A stretch of 64,000 nucleotides of DNA from the NCBI RefSeq assembly GCF_050948175.1, contig NW_027490228.1:496001-560000 (forward strand), read 5' to 3'. Below are positions 38,301-52,600 of this stretch, in pieces. Below the pieces are notes generated by a model that saw only the letters and a list, made by a program, of their open reading frames with translations, searched no databases and had not been told where the DNA came from. Made by a program: the position numbers and the translations under genes. The DNA comes from Xylocopa sonorina. Its lineage: Eukaryota; Arthropoda; Insecta; Hymenoptera; Apidae. The first letter of the stretch is position 1, and every line of letters begins with the position of its first letter.

Positions 38301-40512
38301 ATGTCTACGTATCGTAGCAATAGAGTTCTAATGCTTCTCAAAACGCGATATCGCATCTCATTTCTATGCTTCATGATAAGATATAATATTCATTGCGAAG
38401 TGTCATGTATACCTCGCATACACTTCAAATGGATGTGAATGCGACAGTTCCTTGCTAGGAAATAGTGTTTGCAGATATCCACGTATCGAAGCAATAGAGT
38501 TCTAATGCTTCTTATATCGCGATATCGCATCTCATTTCTATGTTTCATGATAAGATATAATATTCAATGCGCAGTGTTATGACTACCTCGTATTCACTTC
38601 AAAAGAATGTAAATGCGACACTTCCTTGCTTGGAAACAGCGTTTGCAGATGTCTACGTATCGAAGCAATAGAGTTCTAAAACCTTCTAATTCGCGATATC
38701 GCATCTCATTTCTATGTTTCATGATAAGATATAATATTCATTGTGGAGTCTTATGTATACCTCGTATTCGTTTCAAAAGAATGTAAATGCGACACGTCCT
38801 TGCTAGGAAGTAGCGTTTGCAGATGTCTACGTATCGAAGCAACAGTTTTCTAATGCTTCTTAAATCGTCATATGGCATCACAATTCTATGTTTCATGATA
38901 ATATATAATACTCATTGTGAAGTGTTATGTATACCTCGTATTCACTTCAAAAGAATGTAAATGTGACACTTCCTTGCTTGGAAATAGCGCTTGCAGATGT
39001 CTAGGTATCGAAGCAATAGACATCTAATCCCTCATAAACCGCCATATCGCATCACATTTCTATGTTTCATGATAAGATATAATATTCATTGTGAAGTGTC
39101 ATGTATACCTCGTATTCCTTTCACGAGAATGTAAATGCGACACTCCCTTGTTAGGAAGTAGCGTTTGCAGATGTCTATGTATCGAACCAATAGTGTTCTA
39201 ATGCTTCTTAAATCGCGATACCGCATCTCATTTCTATGTTTCATGACAATATATAATATTCATCGCGAAGTATCAGGTATACCTCGTATTCACTTCAAAA
39301 GAATGTAAATGCGACACTTCCATGCTAGGAAATAGCGTCTGCAGATGTCTACGCGTCGAGGCAATAGAGTTCTAATGCTTCTTAAAACGCGATATCGAAT
39401 CTCAATTCTATGTTTCATTATAAGATACAATATTCATTGCGAAGTGTCATGTATACCTCGAATTCACTTCAAAAGAATGTAAATGCGACACTTCCATGCT
39501 AGGAAATAGCGTTTGCAGATATCTCCGCATCGAGGAAATAGGGTTCTAATTCTTCTTAAGACGCGATATCGCATCTCACTTTTATGTTACATGATAAGAT
39601 ATAATGTTCATTGCGAAGTGTCATATATACCTCGTATTCACTTCAAAAGAATGTAAATGCTAATCTTCCTTGCTAGGAAATAGCGTTTGCAGATGACTAC
39701 GTATCGTAGCAATGGAGTCCTAATACTTCTCAAAACGAGATATCGCATCGCATTTCTATGTTTCATGATAAGATATAATTTTCATTGCGAAGTGTCATGT
39801 AAACCTCGAATTCACTTCAAAATAATGTAAATGCGACTATTGGTTGCCAGGAAATAGCGATTGCAGATTTCTACGTATGGTAGCAATAGAGTTCTAATGC
39901 TACTTAAATCTCGATATCGCATCTCATTTCTATGTTTCATGATAAGATATAATATTCATTGCGATGTGTCATGTACACCTCGTATTCACTTCAAAAGAAT
40001 GTAAACGTGACATTTCCATGCTAGGAAATAGCGTATGCAGATGTCTACGCGTCGAGGCAATATAGTTCTAATGCTTTTTAAAACGCGATATCGCATCTCA
40101 CTTTTCTGATACATGATAAGATATAATGTTCATTGCGAAGTGTCATGTATACCTCGTATTTACTTCAAAACAATGTAAATGCGACGTTTCAACCCTAGGA
40201 AATAGCGTTCGCAGATGTCTACGTATCGTAGCAATAGAGTTCTAATGCTACTTAGATCGCGATATCGCATCTCATTTATATGTTTCGTGATAAGATACAA
40301 TATTCATAGCGAAGTGTCATGTATACCTCGTATTCACTCAAAAGAATGTAAATGCGACACTTCCATGCTAGGAAATAGCGACTGCAGATGTCTACGCGTC
40401 GAGGCAATAGAGTTCTAATGCTTCTTGAAACGCGATATCGCATCTCACATCTATGTCTCATGATAAGATATAATGTTCATTGCGAAGTGTCATATATACC
40501 TCGTATTCACTT

Positions 40513-40857
40513 CAAACGAATGTAAATGCGACACTTCCTTGCTAGGAAATGGCGTATTCAGATGTCTACGATTCGCAGCAATAGAGTTCTAATGCTACTT
40601 AAATCGCGATATCGCATCTCATTTATATGTTTCGTGATAAGATATAATATTCATCACGAAGTGTCCTGTACACCTCGTATTAACTTCAAAAGAATATTAA
40701 TGCGACACTTCCATGCTAGGAAATAGCTTCTGCAGATGTCTACGCGTCGAGGCAATAGAGTTCTAATGCTCCTTAAAACGCGATATCGCATGTCAATTCT
40801 ATGTTTCATTATAAGATATAATATTCATTGCGAAGTGTCATGTATACCTCGTATTCA
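40513..40857 (-). repeat. Partial third copy of the 16-mer block
   Basis: About two monomers match 30085-30429, including CTACGATTCGCAGC, TTAACTTCAAAAGAAT and CATGTCAATTCTATG. The offset of 10,428 bp is 60 monomers minus 12 bp of indels I could account for (two 5-bp and two 1-bp deletions). Homology then switches to a different monomer type containing GCGATTATTGCTTGC. Confidence 0.8.
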
Positions 40858-43290
40858 CTTCAAAAGAATGTAAACGCGATTATTGCTTGCTAGGAAATAG
40901 CGTTTGCAGATGTCTACATATCGCAGCAATAGCGTTCTAATGCTACTTATATCGCAATATGACACCTCATTTATATGTTTCGCGATAGGAAATAATGTTC
41001 ATTGCGAAGTGTCATGTATACCTCGCATTCACTTCAAAAGAACGTAAGTGCGACACTTCCAAGCTAGGAAATAGCATTTGCAGATGTCTACGTATCGTAG
41101 CAATAGTGTTCTATTGCTTCACAAAGCGCGATATAGCATCTCATTTCTATGCTTCATGATAAGATATAATATTCATTGCGAAATGTCATGTATACCTCGT
41201 ATTCACTCCAAACGAATGTAAATGCGACACTTCCTTGCTAGGCAATAGCGCATTTAGATGTCTACGTTTCGTAGCAATAGAGTTCTAATGCTACTTAAAT
41301 CGCGATATCGCATCTCACTGCTATGTTTCATGAGAAGATATAATATTCATTGCGAAGAGTCATGTATATCTCGTATTCACATCAAAAGAATGTAAATGCG
41401 ACACTTCCATGCTAGGAAATAGCGTTTGCAGATGTCTACGTATCGTAGCAATAGAGTTCTAATGCTTCTTATAACGCGATATAGCACCTCATTCCTATGT
41501 TTCATGAGAAGATATAATATTCATTATGGAGTGTTATGTATACCTCGTACTCAGTTCAAAAGAATGTAAATGCGACACTTCCATCCTAGGAAATAGCGTT
41601 TGCAGATGTCTACGTATCGTAGCAATGGATTTCTAGTGCTTCTTAGAACGCGATATCGCATCTCACCTCTATGTTTCATGATAAGATATAATATTCATTG
41701 CGAAGTGTCATGTATACCTCGTATTCACTTCAAAAGAACGTAAATAAGACACTTCCATGCTAGGAAATAGCGTTTGCAGATGTCTACGTATCGCAGCAAT
41801 AGAGTTCCAATGCTTCCTAAAACGCGATATCGCATCTCCCTTCTGTGTTTCATGATAAGATATAATATTCATTGCGAAGTGTCATGTATATCTCGTATTC
41901 ACTTCAAGCGAATGTAAATGCGACACTTCCATGCTAGGAAATAGCGTTTGCAGATGTCTACGTATCGTAGCAATAGAGTTCTAATGCTTCTTAAAACGCG
42001 ATATCGCATCTCTCTTCTATGTTTCATGATAAGGTATAATATTCTTTGCGAAGCGTCATGTATACCTCGTATTCACTTCAAATGAATGTAAATGCGACAC
42101 TTCCATGCTAGGAAATAGCGTTTGCAAATATCTACGTATCGTAGCAATAGAGTTCCAATGCTTATTAAAACGAGATGCCTCATTTCATTCCTATGTTCCG
42201 TGATAAGATATAATATTCATTGTGGAGTGTCATGTATACCTCGTATTCACATCAAAAGAATGTAAATGCGGCACTTCCATGCTAGGAAATAGCGTTTGCA
42301 GATGTCTACGTATCGTAGCAATAGAGTTCTAATGCTTCTTAAAACGCGTTATCGCATCTCACTGCTATGTTTCATGATAAGATATAATATTCATTATGGA
42401 GTGATATGTATACCTCGTACTCACTTCAAAAGAATGTAAATGCGACACTTCCAAGCTAGGAAATAGCGTTTGCAGATATCTACGTTTCGTAGCAATAGAG
42501 TTCAAATGCTTCTCAAAACGCGATATAGCACCTCATTCCTATGTTTCTTGATAAGATATAATATTCATTGCGTAGTGTCATGTATATCTCGTATTCACTT
42601 CAAACGAATGTAAATGCGACACTTCCATGCTAGGAAATAGCGTTTGCAGATGTCTACGTATCGTAGCAATAGAGTTCTGATGCTTCTTAAAACGCGATAT
42701 CGCATCTCACTGCTATATTTCATGTGAAGATATAATATTCATTGCGAAGTGTCATGTATATCTCGTATTCACATCAAAAGAATGTAATTGCGACACTTCC
42801 ATGCTAGGAAATAGCGTTTGCAGATGTCTACGTATCGTAGCAATGGATTTCTAGTGCTTCTTAGAACGCGATATCGCATCTCACCTCTATGTTTCATGAT
42901 AAGATATAATATTCGTTGCGAAGTGTCATGTATACCTCGTATTCACTTCAAAAGAACGTAAATAAGACACTTCCATGCTAGGAAATAGCGTTTGCAGATG
43001 TCTACGTATCGCAGCAATAGAGTTCCAATGCTTCCTAAAACGCGATATCGCATCTCCCTTCTGTGTTTCATGATAAGATATAATATTCATTGCGAAGTGT
43101 CATGTATACCTCGTATTCACTTCAAAAGAACGTAAATAAGACACTTCCATGCTAGGAAATAGCGTTTGCAGATGTCTACGTATCGCAGCAATAGAGTTCC
43201 AATGCTTCCTAAAACGCGATATCGCATCTCCCTTCTGTGTTTCAGGATAAGGTATAATATTCATTGCGAAGTGTCATGTATACCTCGTAT

Positions 43291-44055
43291 TCACTTCAAA
43301 TGAATGTAAATGCGACACTTCCATGCTAGGAAATAGCGTTTGCAGATGTCTACGTATCGTAGCAATAGAGTTCTAATGCTTCTTATAACGAGGTGCCTCA
43401 TTTCATTTCTATGTTCCGTGATAAGATATAATATTCATTGTGGAGTGTCATGAATACCTCGTATTCACTTCAAATGAATGTAAATGCGACACTTTCATGC
43501 TAGGAAGTAGCGGTTGCAGATGTCCACGTATCGTAGCAATAGGTTTCTAATGCTTCTTAAGACGCGATATCGCATCTCACTTCTATGTTATATGATAAGA
43601 TATAATATTCATTGCGAAGTGTCATGTATATCTCGTATTCACTTCAAGCGAATGTAAATGCGACACTTCCATGCTAGGAAATAGCGTTTGCAGATGTCTA
43701 CGTATCGTAGCAATAGAGTTCTAATGCTTCTTAAAACGCCATATCGCATCTCTCTTCTATGTTTCATGATAAGGTATAATATTCATTGCGAAGCGTCATG
43801 TATACCTCGTATTCACTTCAAATGAATGTAAATGCGACACTTCCATGCTAGGAAATAGCGTTTGCAAATGTCTACGTATCGTAGCAATAGAGTTCTAATG
43901 CTTCTTAAAACGAGATGCCTCATTTCATTTCTATGTTCCGTGATAAGATATAATATTCATTGTGGAGTGTCATGTATACCTCGTATTCACATCAAAAGAA
44001 TGTAAATGCGGCACTTCCATGCTAGGAAATAGCGTTTGCAGATGTCTACGTATCG
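43291..44055 (-). repeat. Higher-order block present three times
   Basis: This block of about 765 bp recurs at about 44857-45620 (offset 1,566 = 9 monomers) and about 50081-50845 (offset about 5,225 from the second copy). Diagnostic words are AACGAGGTGCCTC, GTCATGAATACCTCG, CTAGGAAGTAGCGGTTGC and AATGCGGCACTTCC. Confidence 0.85.
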
Positions 44056-44856
44056 CAGCAATAGAGTTCCAATGCTTCCTAAAACGCGATATCGCATCTC
44101 CCTTCTGTGTTTCATGATAAGATATAATATTCATTGCGAAGTGTCATGTATACCTCGTATTCACTTCAAAAGAACGTAAATAAGACACTTCCATGCTAGG
44201 AAATAGCGTTTGCAGATGTCTACGTATCGCAGCAATAGAGTTCCAATGCTTCCTAAAACGCGATATCGCATCTCCCTTCTGTGTTTCAGGATAAGGTATA
44301 ATATTCATTGCGAAGTGTCATGTATACCTCGTATGCACTTCAGATGAATGTAAATGCGACACTTCCATGCTAGGAAATAGCGTTTGCAGATGTCTACGTA
44401 TCGTAGCAATAGAGTTCTAATGCTCCTTATAACGAGATGCCTCATTTCATTTCTATGTTCCGTGATAAGATATAATATTCATTGTGGAGTGTCATGTATA
44501 CCTCGTATTCACTTCAAATGAATGTAAATGCGACACTTTCATGCTAGGAAGTAGCGGTTGCAGATGTCCACGTATCGTAGCAATAGGGTTCTAATGCTTC
44601 TTAAGACGCGATATCGCATCTCACTTCTATGTTATATGATAAGATATAATATTCATTGCGAAGTGTCATGTATACCTCGATTTCTCTTCACAAGAATGTA
44701 ATTGCGACACTTCCTTGATAGGAAATAGCGTTTGCAGATGTCAACGTATCGCAGCAATAGAGTTCCAATGCTTCCTAAAACGCGATATCGCACCTCCCTT
44801 CTATGTTTCATGATAAGGTATAATATTCATTGCGAAGTGTAATGTATACCTCGTAT

Positions 44857-46640
44857 TCACTTCAAATGAATGTAAATGCGACACTTCTATGCTAGGAAAT
44901 AGCGTTTGCAGATGTCTACGTATCGTAGCAATAGAGTTCTAATGCTTCTTATAACGAGGTGCCTCATTTCATTTCTATGTTCCGTGATAAGATATAATAT
45001 TCATTGTGGAGTGTCATGAATACCTCGTATTCACTTCAAATGAATGTAAATGCGACACTTTCATGCTAGGAAGTAGCGGTTGCAGATGTCCACGTATCGT
45101 AGCAATAGGTTTCTAATGCTTCTTAAGACGCGATATCGCATCTCACTTCTATGTTATATGATAAGATATAATATTCATTGCGAAGTGTCATGTATATCTC
45201 GTATTCACTTCAAGCGAATGTAAATGCGACACTTCCATGCTAGGAAATAGCGTTTGCAGATGTCTACGTATCGTAGCAATAGAGTTCTAATGCTTCTTAA
45301 AACGCCATATCGCATCTCTCTTCTATGTTTCATGATAAGGTATAATATTCATTGCGAAGCGTCATGTATACCTCGTATTCACTTCAAATGAATGTAAATG
45401 CGACACTTCCATGCTAGGAAATAGCGTTTGCAAATGTCTACGTATCGTAGCAATAGAGTTCTAATGCTTCTTAAACGAGATGCCTCATTTCATTTCTATG
45501 TTCCGTGATAAGATATAATATTCATTGTGGAGTGTCATGTATACCTCGTATTCACATCAAAAGAATGTAAATGCGGCACTTCCATGCTAGGAAATAGCGT
45601 TTGCAGATGTCTACGTATCGTAGCAATAGAATTCTAATGCTTCTTAAAACGCGATATCGCATCTCACTGCTATGTTTCATGATAAGGTATAATATTCATT
45701 GCGAAGCGTCATGTATACCTCGTATTCACTTCAAATGAATGTAAATGCGACACTTCCATGCTAGGAAATAGCGTTTGCAAATGTCTACGTATCGTAGCAA
45801 TAGAGTTCTAATGCTTCTTAAAACGAGATGCCTCATTTCATTTCTATGTTCCGTGATAAGATATAATTTTCATTGTGGATTGTCATGTATACCTCGTATT
45901 CACATCAAAAGAATGTAAATGCGACACTTCCATGCTAGGAAATAGCGTTTGCAGATGTCTACGTATCGCAGCAATAGACTTCCAATGCTTCCTAAAACGC
46001 GGTATCGCATCTCCCTTCTATGTTTCATGATAAGTTATAATATTCATTGCGAAGTGTAATGTATACCTCGTATTCACTTCAAATGCATGTAAATGCGACA
46101 CTTCCATGCTAGGAAATAGCGTTTGCAGATGTCTACGTATCGTAGCAATAGAGTTCTAATGCTTCTTAAAACGCGATATCGCATGTCATTCCTATGTTTC
46201 ATGATAAGATATAATATTCATTGCGAAGTGTCATGTATATCTCGTATTCACTTCAAACGAATGTAAATGCGACACTTCCATGCTAGGAAATAGCGTTTGC
46301 AGATGTCTACGTATCGTAGCAATAGAGTTCTAATGCTTCTTAAAACGCGATATCACATCTCACTGCTATGTATCATGAGAAGATATAATATTCATTATGG
46401 AGTGTTATGTATACCTCGTACTCACTTCAAAAGAATGTAAATGCGACCCTTCCATCCTGGGAAATAGCGTTTGCAGATGTCTACGTAACGTACCAATAGA
46501 GTTCTAGTGCTTCTTAGAACGCGATATCGCATCTCACTTCTATGTTTCATGATAAGGTATAATATTCATTGCGAAGTGTCATGTATACCTCGTATTCACT
46601 TTCAAAAGAACGTAAATAAGACACTTCCATGCTAGGAAAT
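44857..46640 (-). repeat. 10-monomer block repeated at 50081-51865
   Basis: This 1.78-kb stretch matches 50081-51865 closely. The offset is 5,224 bp before the one-base deletion near 45475 and 5,225 bp after it, as expected for true copies. Shared markers are ATATAATTTTCATTG (45861/51086) and CACTTTCAAAAG (46599/51824). Confidence 0.87.
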
Positions 46641-47460
46641 AGCGTTTGCAGATGTCTACGTATCGTAGCAATAGAGTTCTAATGCTCCTTAAAACGCGAT
46701 ATCGCATCTCACTTCTATGTTTCATGATAAGGTATAATATTCATTGCGAAGTGTCATGTATATCTCGTATTCACTTCAAATGCATGTAAATGCGACACTT
46801 CCATGCTAGGAAATAGCGTTTGCAGATGTCTACGTATCGTAGCAATAGAGTTCTAATGCTTCTTAAAACGCGATATCGCATGTCATTCCTATGTTTCATG
46901 ATAAGATATAATATTCATTGCGAATTGTCATGTATATCTCGTATTCACTTCAAACGAATGTAAATGCGACACTTCCATGCTAGGAAATAGCGTTTGCAGA
47001 TGTCTACGTATCGTAGCAATAGAGTTCTAATGCTTCTTAAAACGCGATATCACATCTCACTGCTATGTATCATGAGAAGATATAATATTCATTATGGAGT
47101 GTTATGTATACCTCGTACTCACTTCAAAAGAATGTAAATGCGACCCTTCCATCCTGGGAAATAGCGTTTGCAGATGTCTACGTAACGTACCAATAGAGTT
47201 CTAGTGCTTCTTAGAACGCGATATCGCATCTCACTTCTATGTTTCATGATAAGGTATAATATTCATTGCGAAGTGTCATGTATACCTCGTATTCACTTTC
47301 AAAAGAACGTAAATAAGACACTTCCATGCTAGGAAATAGCGTTTGCAGATGTCTACGTATCGTAGCAATAGAGTTCTAATGCTCCTTAAAACGCGATATC
47401 GCATCTCACTTCTATGTTTCATGATAAGGTATAATATTCATTGCGAAGTGTCATGTATAT
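46067..47460 (-). repeat. Tandem duplication of a 4-monomer block (697 bp)
   Basis: The stretch 46067-46763 is repeated directly at 46764-47460. The unit is four monomers plus one extra T in CACTTTCAAAAG (46599 and 47296). Other shared words are CAAATGCATGTAAATG and GTAACGTACCAATAG. The near identity suggests one of the most recent exchanges in the window. Confidence 0.88.
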
Positions 47461-49561
47461 CTCGTATTCACTTCAAACGAATGTAAATGCGACACTTCCA
47501 TGCTAGGAAATAGCGTTTGCAGATGTCTACGTATCGTAGCAATAGAGTTCTAATGCTTCTTAAAACGCGATATCGCATCTCTCTTCTATGTTTCATGTTA
47601 AGGTATAATATTCATTGCGAAGCGTCATGTATACCCCGTATTCACTTCAAATGAATGTAAATGCGACACTTCCATGCTAGGAAATAGCGTTTGCAGATGT
47701 CTACGTTTCGTAGCAATAGAGTTCAAATGCTTCTCAAAACGCGATATAGCACCTCATTCCTATGTTTCTTGATAAGATATAATATTCATTGCGAAGTGTC
47801 ATGTATATCTCGTATTCACATCAAAAGAATGTAAATGCGACACTTCCATGCTAGGAAATAGCGTTTGCAGATATCTACGTATCGTAGCAATAGCGTAATA
47901 ATGCTTCTTAAAACGAGATGTCGCATCTCACTGCTATGTTTCATGATGAGATATAATATTCATTATGGAGTGATATGTATACCTCGTACTCACTTCAAAA
48001 GAATGTAAATGCGACCCTTCTATGCTAGGGAATAGCCTTTGCAGATGTCTACGTATCGTAGCGATAGAGTTCTAATGCTTCTTAGAACGCGATATCGAAT
48101 CTCACTTTTATGTTTCATGATAAGATATAATATTCATTGCGATGTGTCATGTATACCTCGTATTCACTTCAAAAGAATGTAAATGCGACACTTCCTTGCT
48201 AGGAAATAGAGTTTGCAGATGTCTACGTATATTAGCAATAGAGTTCTAATGCTTCTCAAAACGCGATATAGCACCTCATTCCTATGTTTCATGATAAGAT
48301 ATAATATTCATTGCGAAGTGTCATGTATATCTCGTATTCACTTCAAACGAATGTAAATGCGACACTTCCATGCTAGGAAATAGCGTTTGCAGATGTCTAC
48401 GTATCGTAGCAATAGAGTTCGAATGCTTCTTAAAACGCGATATCGCATCTCATTCCTATGTTTCATGATAAGATATAATATTCATTGCGAAGTGTCGTGT
48501 ATATCTCGTATTCACATCAAACGAATGTAAATGCGACACTTCCATGCTAGGAAATAGCGTTTGCAGATGTCTACGTATCGTAGCAATAGAGTTCTAATGC
48601 TTCTTAAAACGCGATATCGCATCTCACTGCTATGTTTCATGAGAAGATATAATATTCATTATGGAGTGTTATGTATACCTCGTACTCACTTCAAAAGAAT
48701 GTAAATGCGACCCTTCCATCCTGGGAAATAGCGTTTGCAGATGTCTACGTATCGTAGCATTAGAGTTCTAGTGCTTCCTAGAACGCGATATCGCATCTCA
48801 CTTCTATGTTTCATGATAAGGTATAATATTCATTGCGAAGTGTCATGTATATCTCGTATTCACTTCAAACGAATGTAAATGCGACACTTCCATGCTAGGA
48901 AATAGCGTTTGCAGATGTCTACGTATCGTAGCAATAGAGTTCTAATGCTTCTTAATAGGCGATATCGCATCTCACTGCTATGTTTCATGAGAAGATATAA
49001 TATTCATTGCGAAGTGTCATGTATATCTCGTATTCACATCAAAAGAATGTAAATGCGACACTTCCATGCTAGGAAATAGCGTTTGCAGATGTCTACGTAT
49101 CGTAGCATTAGAGTTCTAGTGCTCCTTAGAACGCGATATCGCATCTCACTTCTATGTTTCATGAAAAGATATAATATTCATTATGGAGTGTTATGTATAC
49201 CTCGTACTCACTTCAAAAGAGTGTAAATGCGACCCTTCCATGCTAGGAAATAGCGTTTGCAGATGTCTACGTATCGTAGCAATAGAGTTCTAATGCTTCT
49301 TAGAACGCGATATCGCATCTCACCTCTATGTTTCATGATAAGATATAATATTCATTGCGAAGTGTCATGTATACCTCGTATTCACTTCAAAAGAATGTAA
49401 ATATGACACTTCCGTCCTAGGAAATATCGTTTGCAGATGTCTACGTATCGTAGCATTAGAGTTCTAATGCGTCTTAAAACAAGATGCCGCATTTCATTTC
49501 TATGTTTCGTGATAAGATATAATATTCATTGTGGAGTGTTATGTATACCTCGTATTCACTT

Positions 49562-49600
49562 CAGTGGAATGTACGTGGAATGTAAGTGTAATGCTAGGAA
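49562..49600 (-). repeat. Marker monomer with internal micro-duplication
   Basis: GTGGAATGTACGTGGAATG replaces the ordinary AAAGAATGTAAATGCGAC segment, a net gain of 3 bp. The word GTGGAATGTA is duplicated in tandem. A likely relative without the duplication is at 60888 (CAGTGGAATGTAAGTGCC). It is a useful tag for following higher-order units across 49-60 kb. Confidence 0.8.
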
Positions 49601-52600
49601 ATAGAGTTTGCAGATGTCAACGCATATTAGCAACAGAGTTCTAATGCTTCCTAAAACGCGATATCGCACCTCTCTTCTATGTTTCATGATAAGGTATAAT
49701 ATTCAATATGGAGTGTTATGTATACCTCGTACTCACTTCAAAAGAATGTAAATGCGACCCTTCCATGCTAGGAAACAGCCTTTGCAGATGTCTACGTATC
49801 GTAGCTCTAGAGTTCTAATGCTTCTCAAAACGCGATATAGCACCTCATTCCTATGTTTCATGATAAGATATAATATTCATTGCGAAGTGTCATGCATATC
49901 TCGTATTCACATCAAAAGAATGTAAATGCGACACTTCCATGCTCGGAAATAACGTTTGCAGATGTCTACGTATCGCAGCAATAGAGTTCCAATGCTTCCT
50001 AAAACGCGATATCGCATCTCCCTTTTATGTTTCATGATAAGGTATAATATTCATTGCGAAGTGTCATGTATACCTCGTATTCACTTCAAATGAATGTAAA
50101 TGCGACACTTCCATGCTAGGAAATAGCGTTTGCAGATGTCTACGTATCGTAGCAATAGAGTTCTAATGCTTCTTATAACGAGGTGCCTCATTTCATTTCT
50201 ATGTTCCGTGATAAGATATAATATTCATTGTGGAGTGTCATGAATACCTCGTATTCACTTCAAATGAATGTAAATGCGACACTTTCATGCTAGGAAGTAG
50301 CGGTTGCAGATGTCCACGTATCGTAGCAATAGGTTTCTAATGCTTCTTAAGACGCGATATCGCATCTCACTTCTATGTTATATGATAAGATATAATATTC
50401 ATTGCGAAGTGTCATGTATATCTCGTATTCACTTCAAGCGAATGTAAATGCGACACTTCCATGCTAGGAAATAGCGTTTGCAGATGTCTACGTATCGTAG
50501 CAATAGAGTTCTAATGCTTCTTAAAACGCCATATCGCATCTCTCTTCTATGTTTCATGATAAGGTATAATATTCATTGCGAAGCGTCATGTATACCTCGT
50601 ATTCACTTCAAATGAATGTAAATGCGACACTTCCATGCTAGGAAATAGCGTTTGCAAATGTCTACGTATCGTAGCAATAGAGTTCTAATGCTTCTTAAAA
50701 CGAGATGCCTCATTTCATTTCTATGTTCCGTGATAAGATATAATATTCATTGTGGAGTGTCATGTATACCTCGTATTCACATCAAAAGAATGTAAATGCG
50801 GCACTTCCATGCTAGGAAATAGCGTTTGCAGATGTCTACGTATCGTAGCAATAGAGTTCTAATGCTTCTTAAAACGCGATATCGCATCTCACTGCTATGT
50901 TTCATGATAAGGTATAATATTCATTGCGAAGCGTCATGTATACCTCGTATTCACTTCAAATGAATGTAAATGCGACACTTCCATGCTAGGAAATAGCGTT
51001 TGCAAATGTCTACGTATCGTAGCAATAGAGTTCTAATGCTTCTTAAAACGAGATGCCTCATTTCATTTCTATGTTCCGTGATAAGATATAATTTTCATTG
51101 TGGATTGTCATGTATACCTCGTATTCACATCAAAAGAATGTAAATGCGACACTTCCATGCTAGGAAATAGCGTTTGCAGATGTCTACGTATCGCAGCAAT
51201 AGACTTCCAATGCTTCCTAAAACGCGGTATCGCATCTCCCTTCTATGTTTCATGATAAGGTATAATATTCATTGCGAAGTGTAATGTATACCTCGTATTC
51301 ACTTCAAATGCATGTAAATGCGACACTTCCATGCTAGGAAATAGCGTTTGCAGATGTCTACGTATCGTAGCAATAGAGTTCTAATGCTTCTTAAAACGCG
51401 ATATCGCATGTCATTCCTATGTTTCATGATAAGATATAATATTCATTGCGAAGTGTCACGTATATCTCGTATTCACTTCAAACGAATGTAAATGCGACAC
51501 TTCCATGCTAGGAAATAGCGTTTGCAGATGTCTACGTATCGTAGCAATAGAGTTCTAATGCTTCTTAAAACGCGATATCACATCTCACTGCTATGTATCA
51601 TGAGAAGATATAATATTCATTATGGAGTGTTATGTATACCTCGTACTCACTTCAAAAGAATGTAAATGCGACCCTTCCATCCTGGGAAATAGCGTTTGCA
51701 GATGTCTACGTAACGTACCAATAGAGTTCTAGTGCTTCTTAGAACGCGATATCGCATCTCACTTCTATGTTTCATGATAAGGTATAATATTCATTGCGAA
51801 GTGTCATGTATACCTCGTATTCACTTTCAAAAGAACGTAAATAAGACACTTCCATGCTAGGAAATAGAGTTTGCAGATGTCTACGTATATTAGCAATAGA
51901 GTTCTAATGCTTCTCAAAACGCGATATAGCACCTCATTCCTATGTTTCATGATAAGATATAACATTCATTACGAAGTGTCATGTATATCTCGTATTCACT
52001 TCAAACGAATGTAAATGCGACCCTTCCATGCTAGGAAATAGCGTTTGCAGATGTCTACGTATCGTAGCAATAGAGTTCTAATGCTTCTTAGAACGCGATA
52101 TCGCATCTCACCTCTATGTTTCATGATAAGATATAATATTCATTGCGAAGTGTCATGTATACCTCGTATTCACTTCAAAAGAATGTAAATATGACACTTC
52201 CGTCCTAGGAAATATCGTTTGCAGATGTCTACGTATCGTAGCAATAGAGTTCTAATGCGTCTTAAAACGAGATGCCGCATTTCATTTCTATGTTTCGTGA
52301 TAAGATATAATATTCATTGTGGAGTGTTATGTATACCTCGTATTCACTTCAGTGGAATGTACGTGGAATGTAAGTGTAATGCTAGGAAATAGAGTTTGCA
52401 GATGTCAACGCATATTAGCAACAGAGTTCTAATGCTTCCTAAAACGCGATATCGCACCTCTCTTCTATGTTTCATGATAAGGTATAATATTCAATATGGA
52501 GTGTTATGTATACCTCGTACTCACTTCAAAAGAATGTAAATGCGACCCTTCCATGCTAGGAAACAGCCTTTGCAGATGTCTACGTATCGTAGCTCTAGAG

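Noticed and set aside
30098..40726. Near-identical 66-codon frames at 30098, 32877 and 40526, and related frames at 35860 and 40215
   Set aside because: They are satellite sequence copied by block duplication; their identity reflects the higher-order repeat, not protein conservation.
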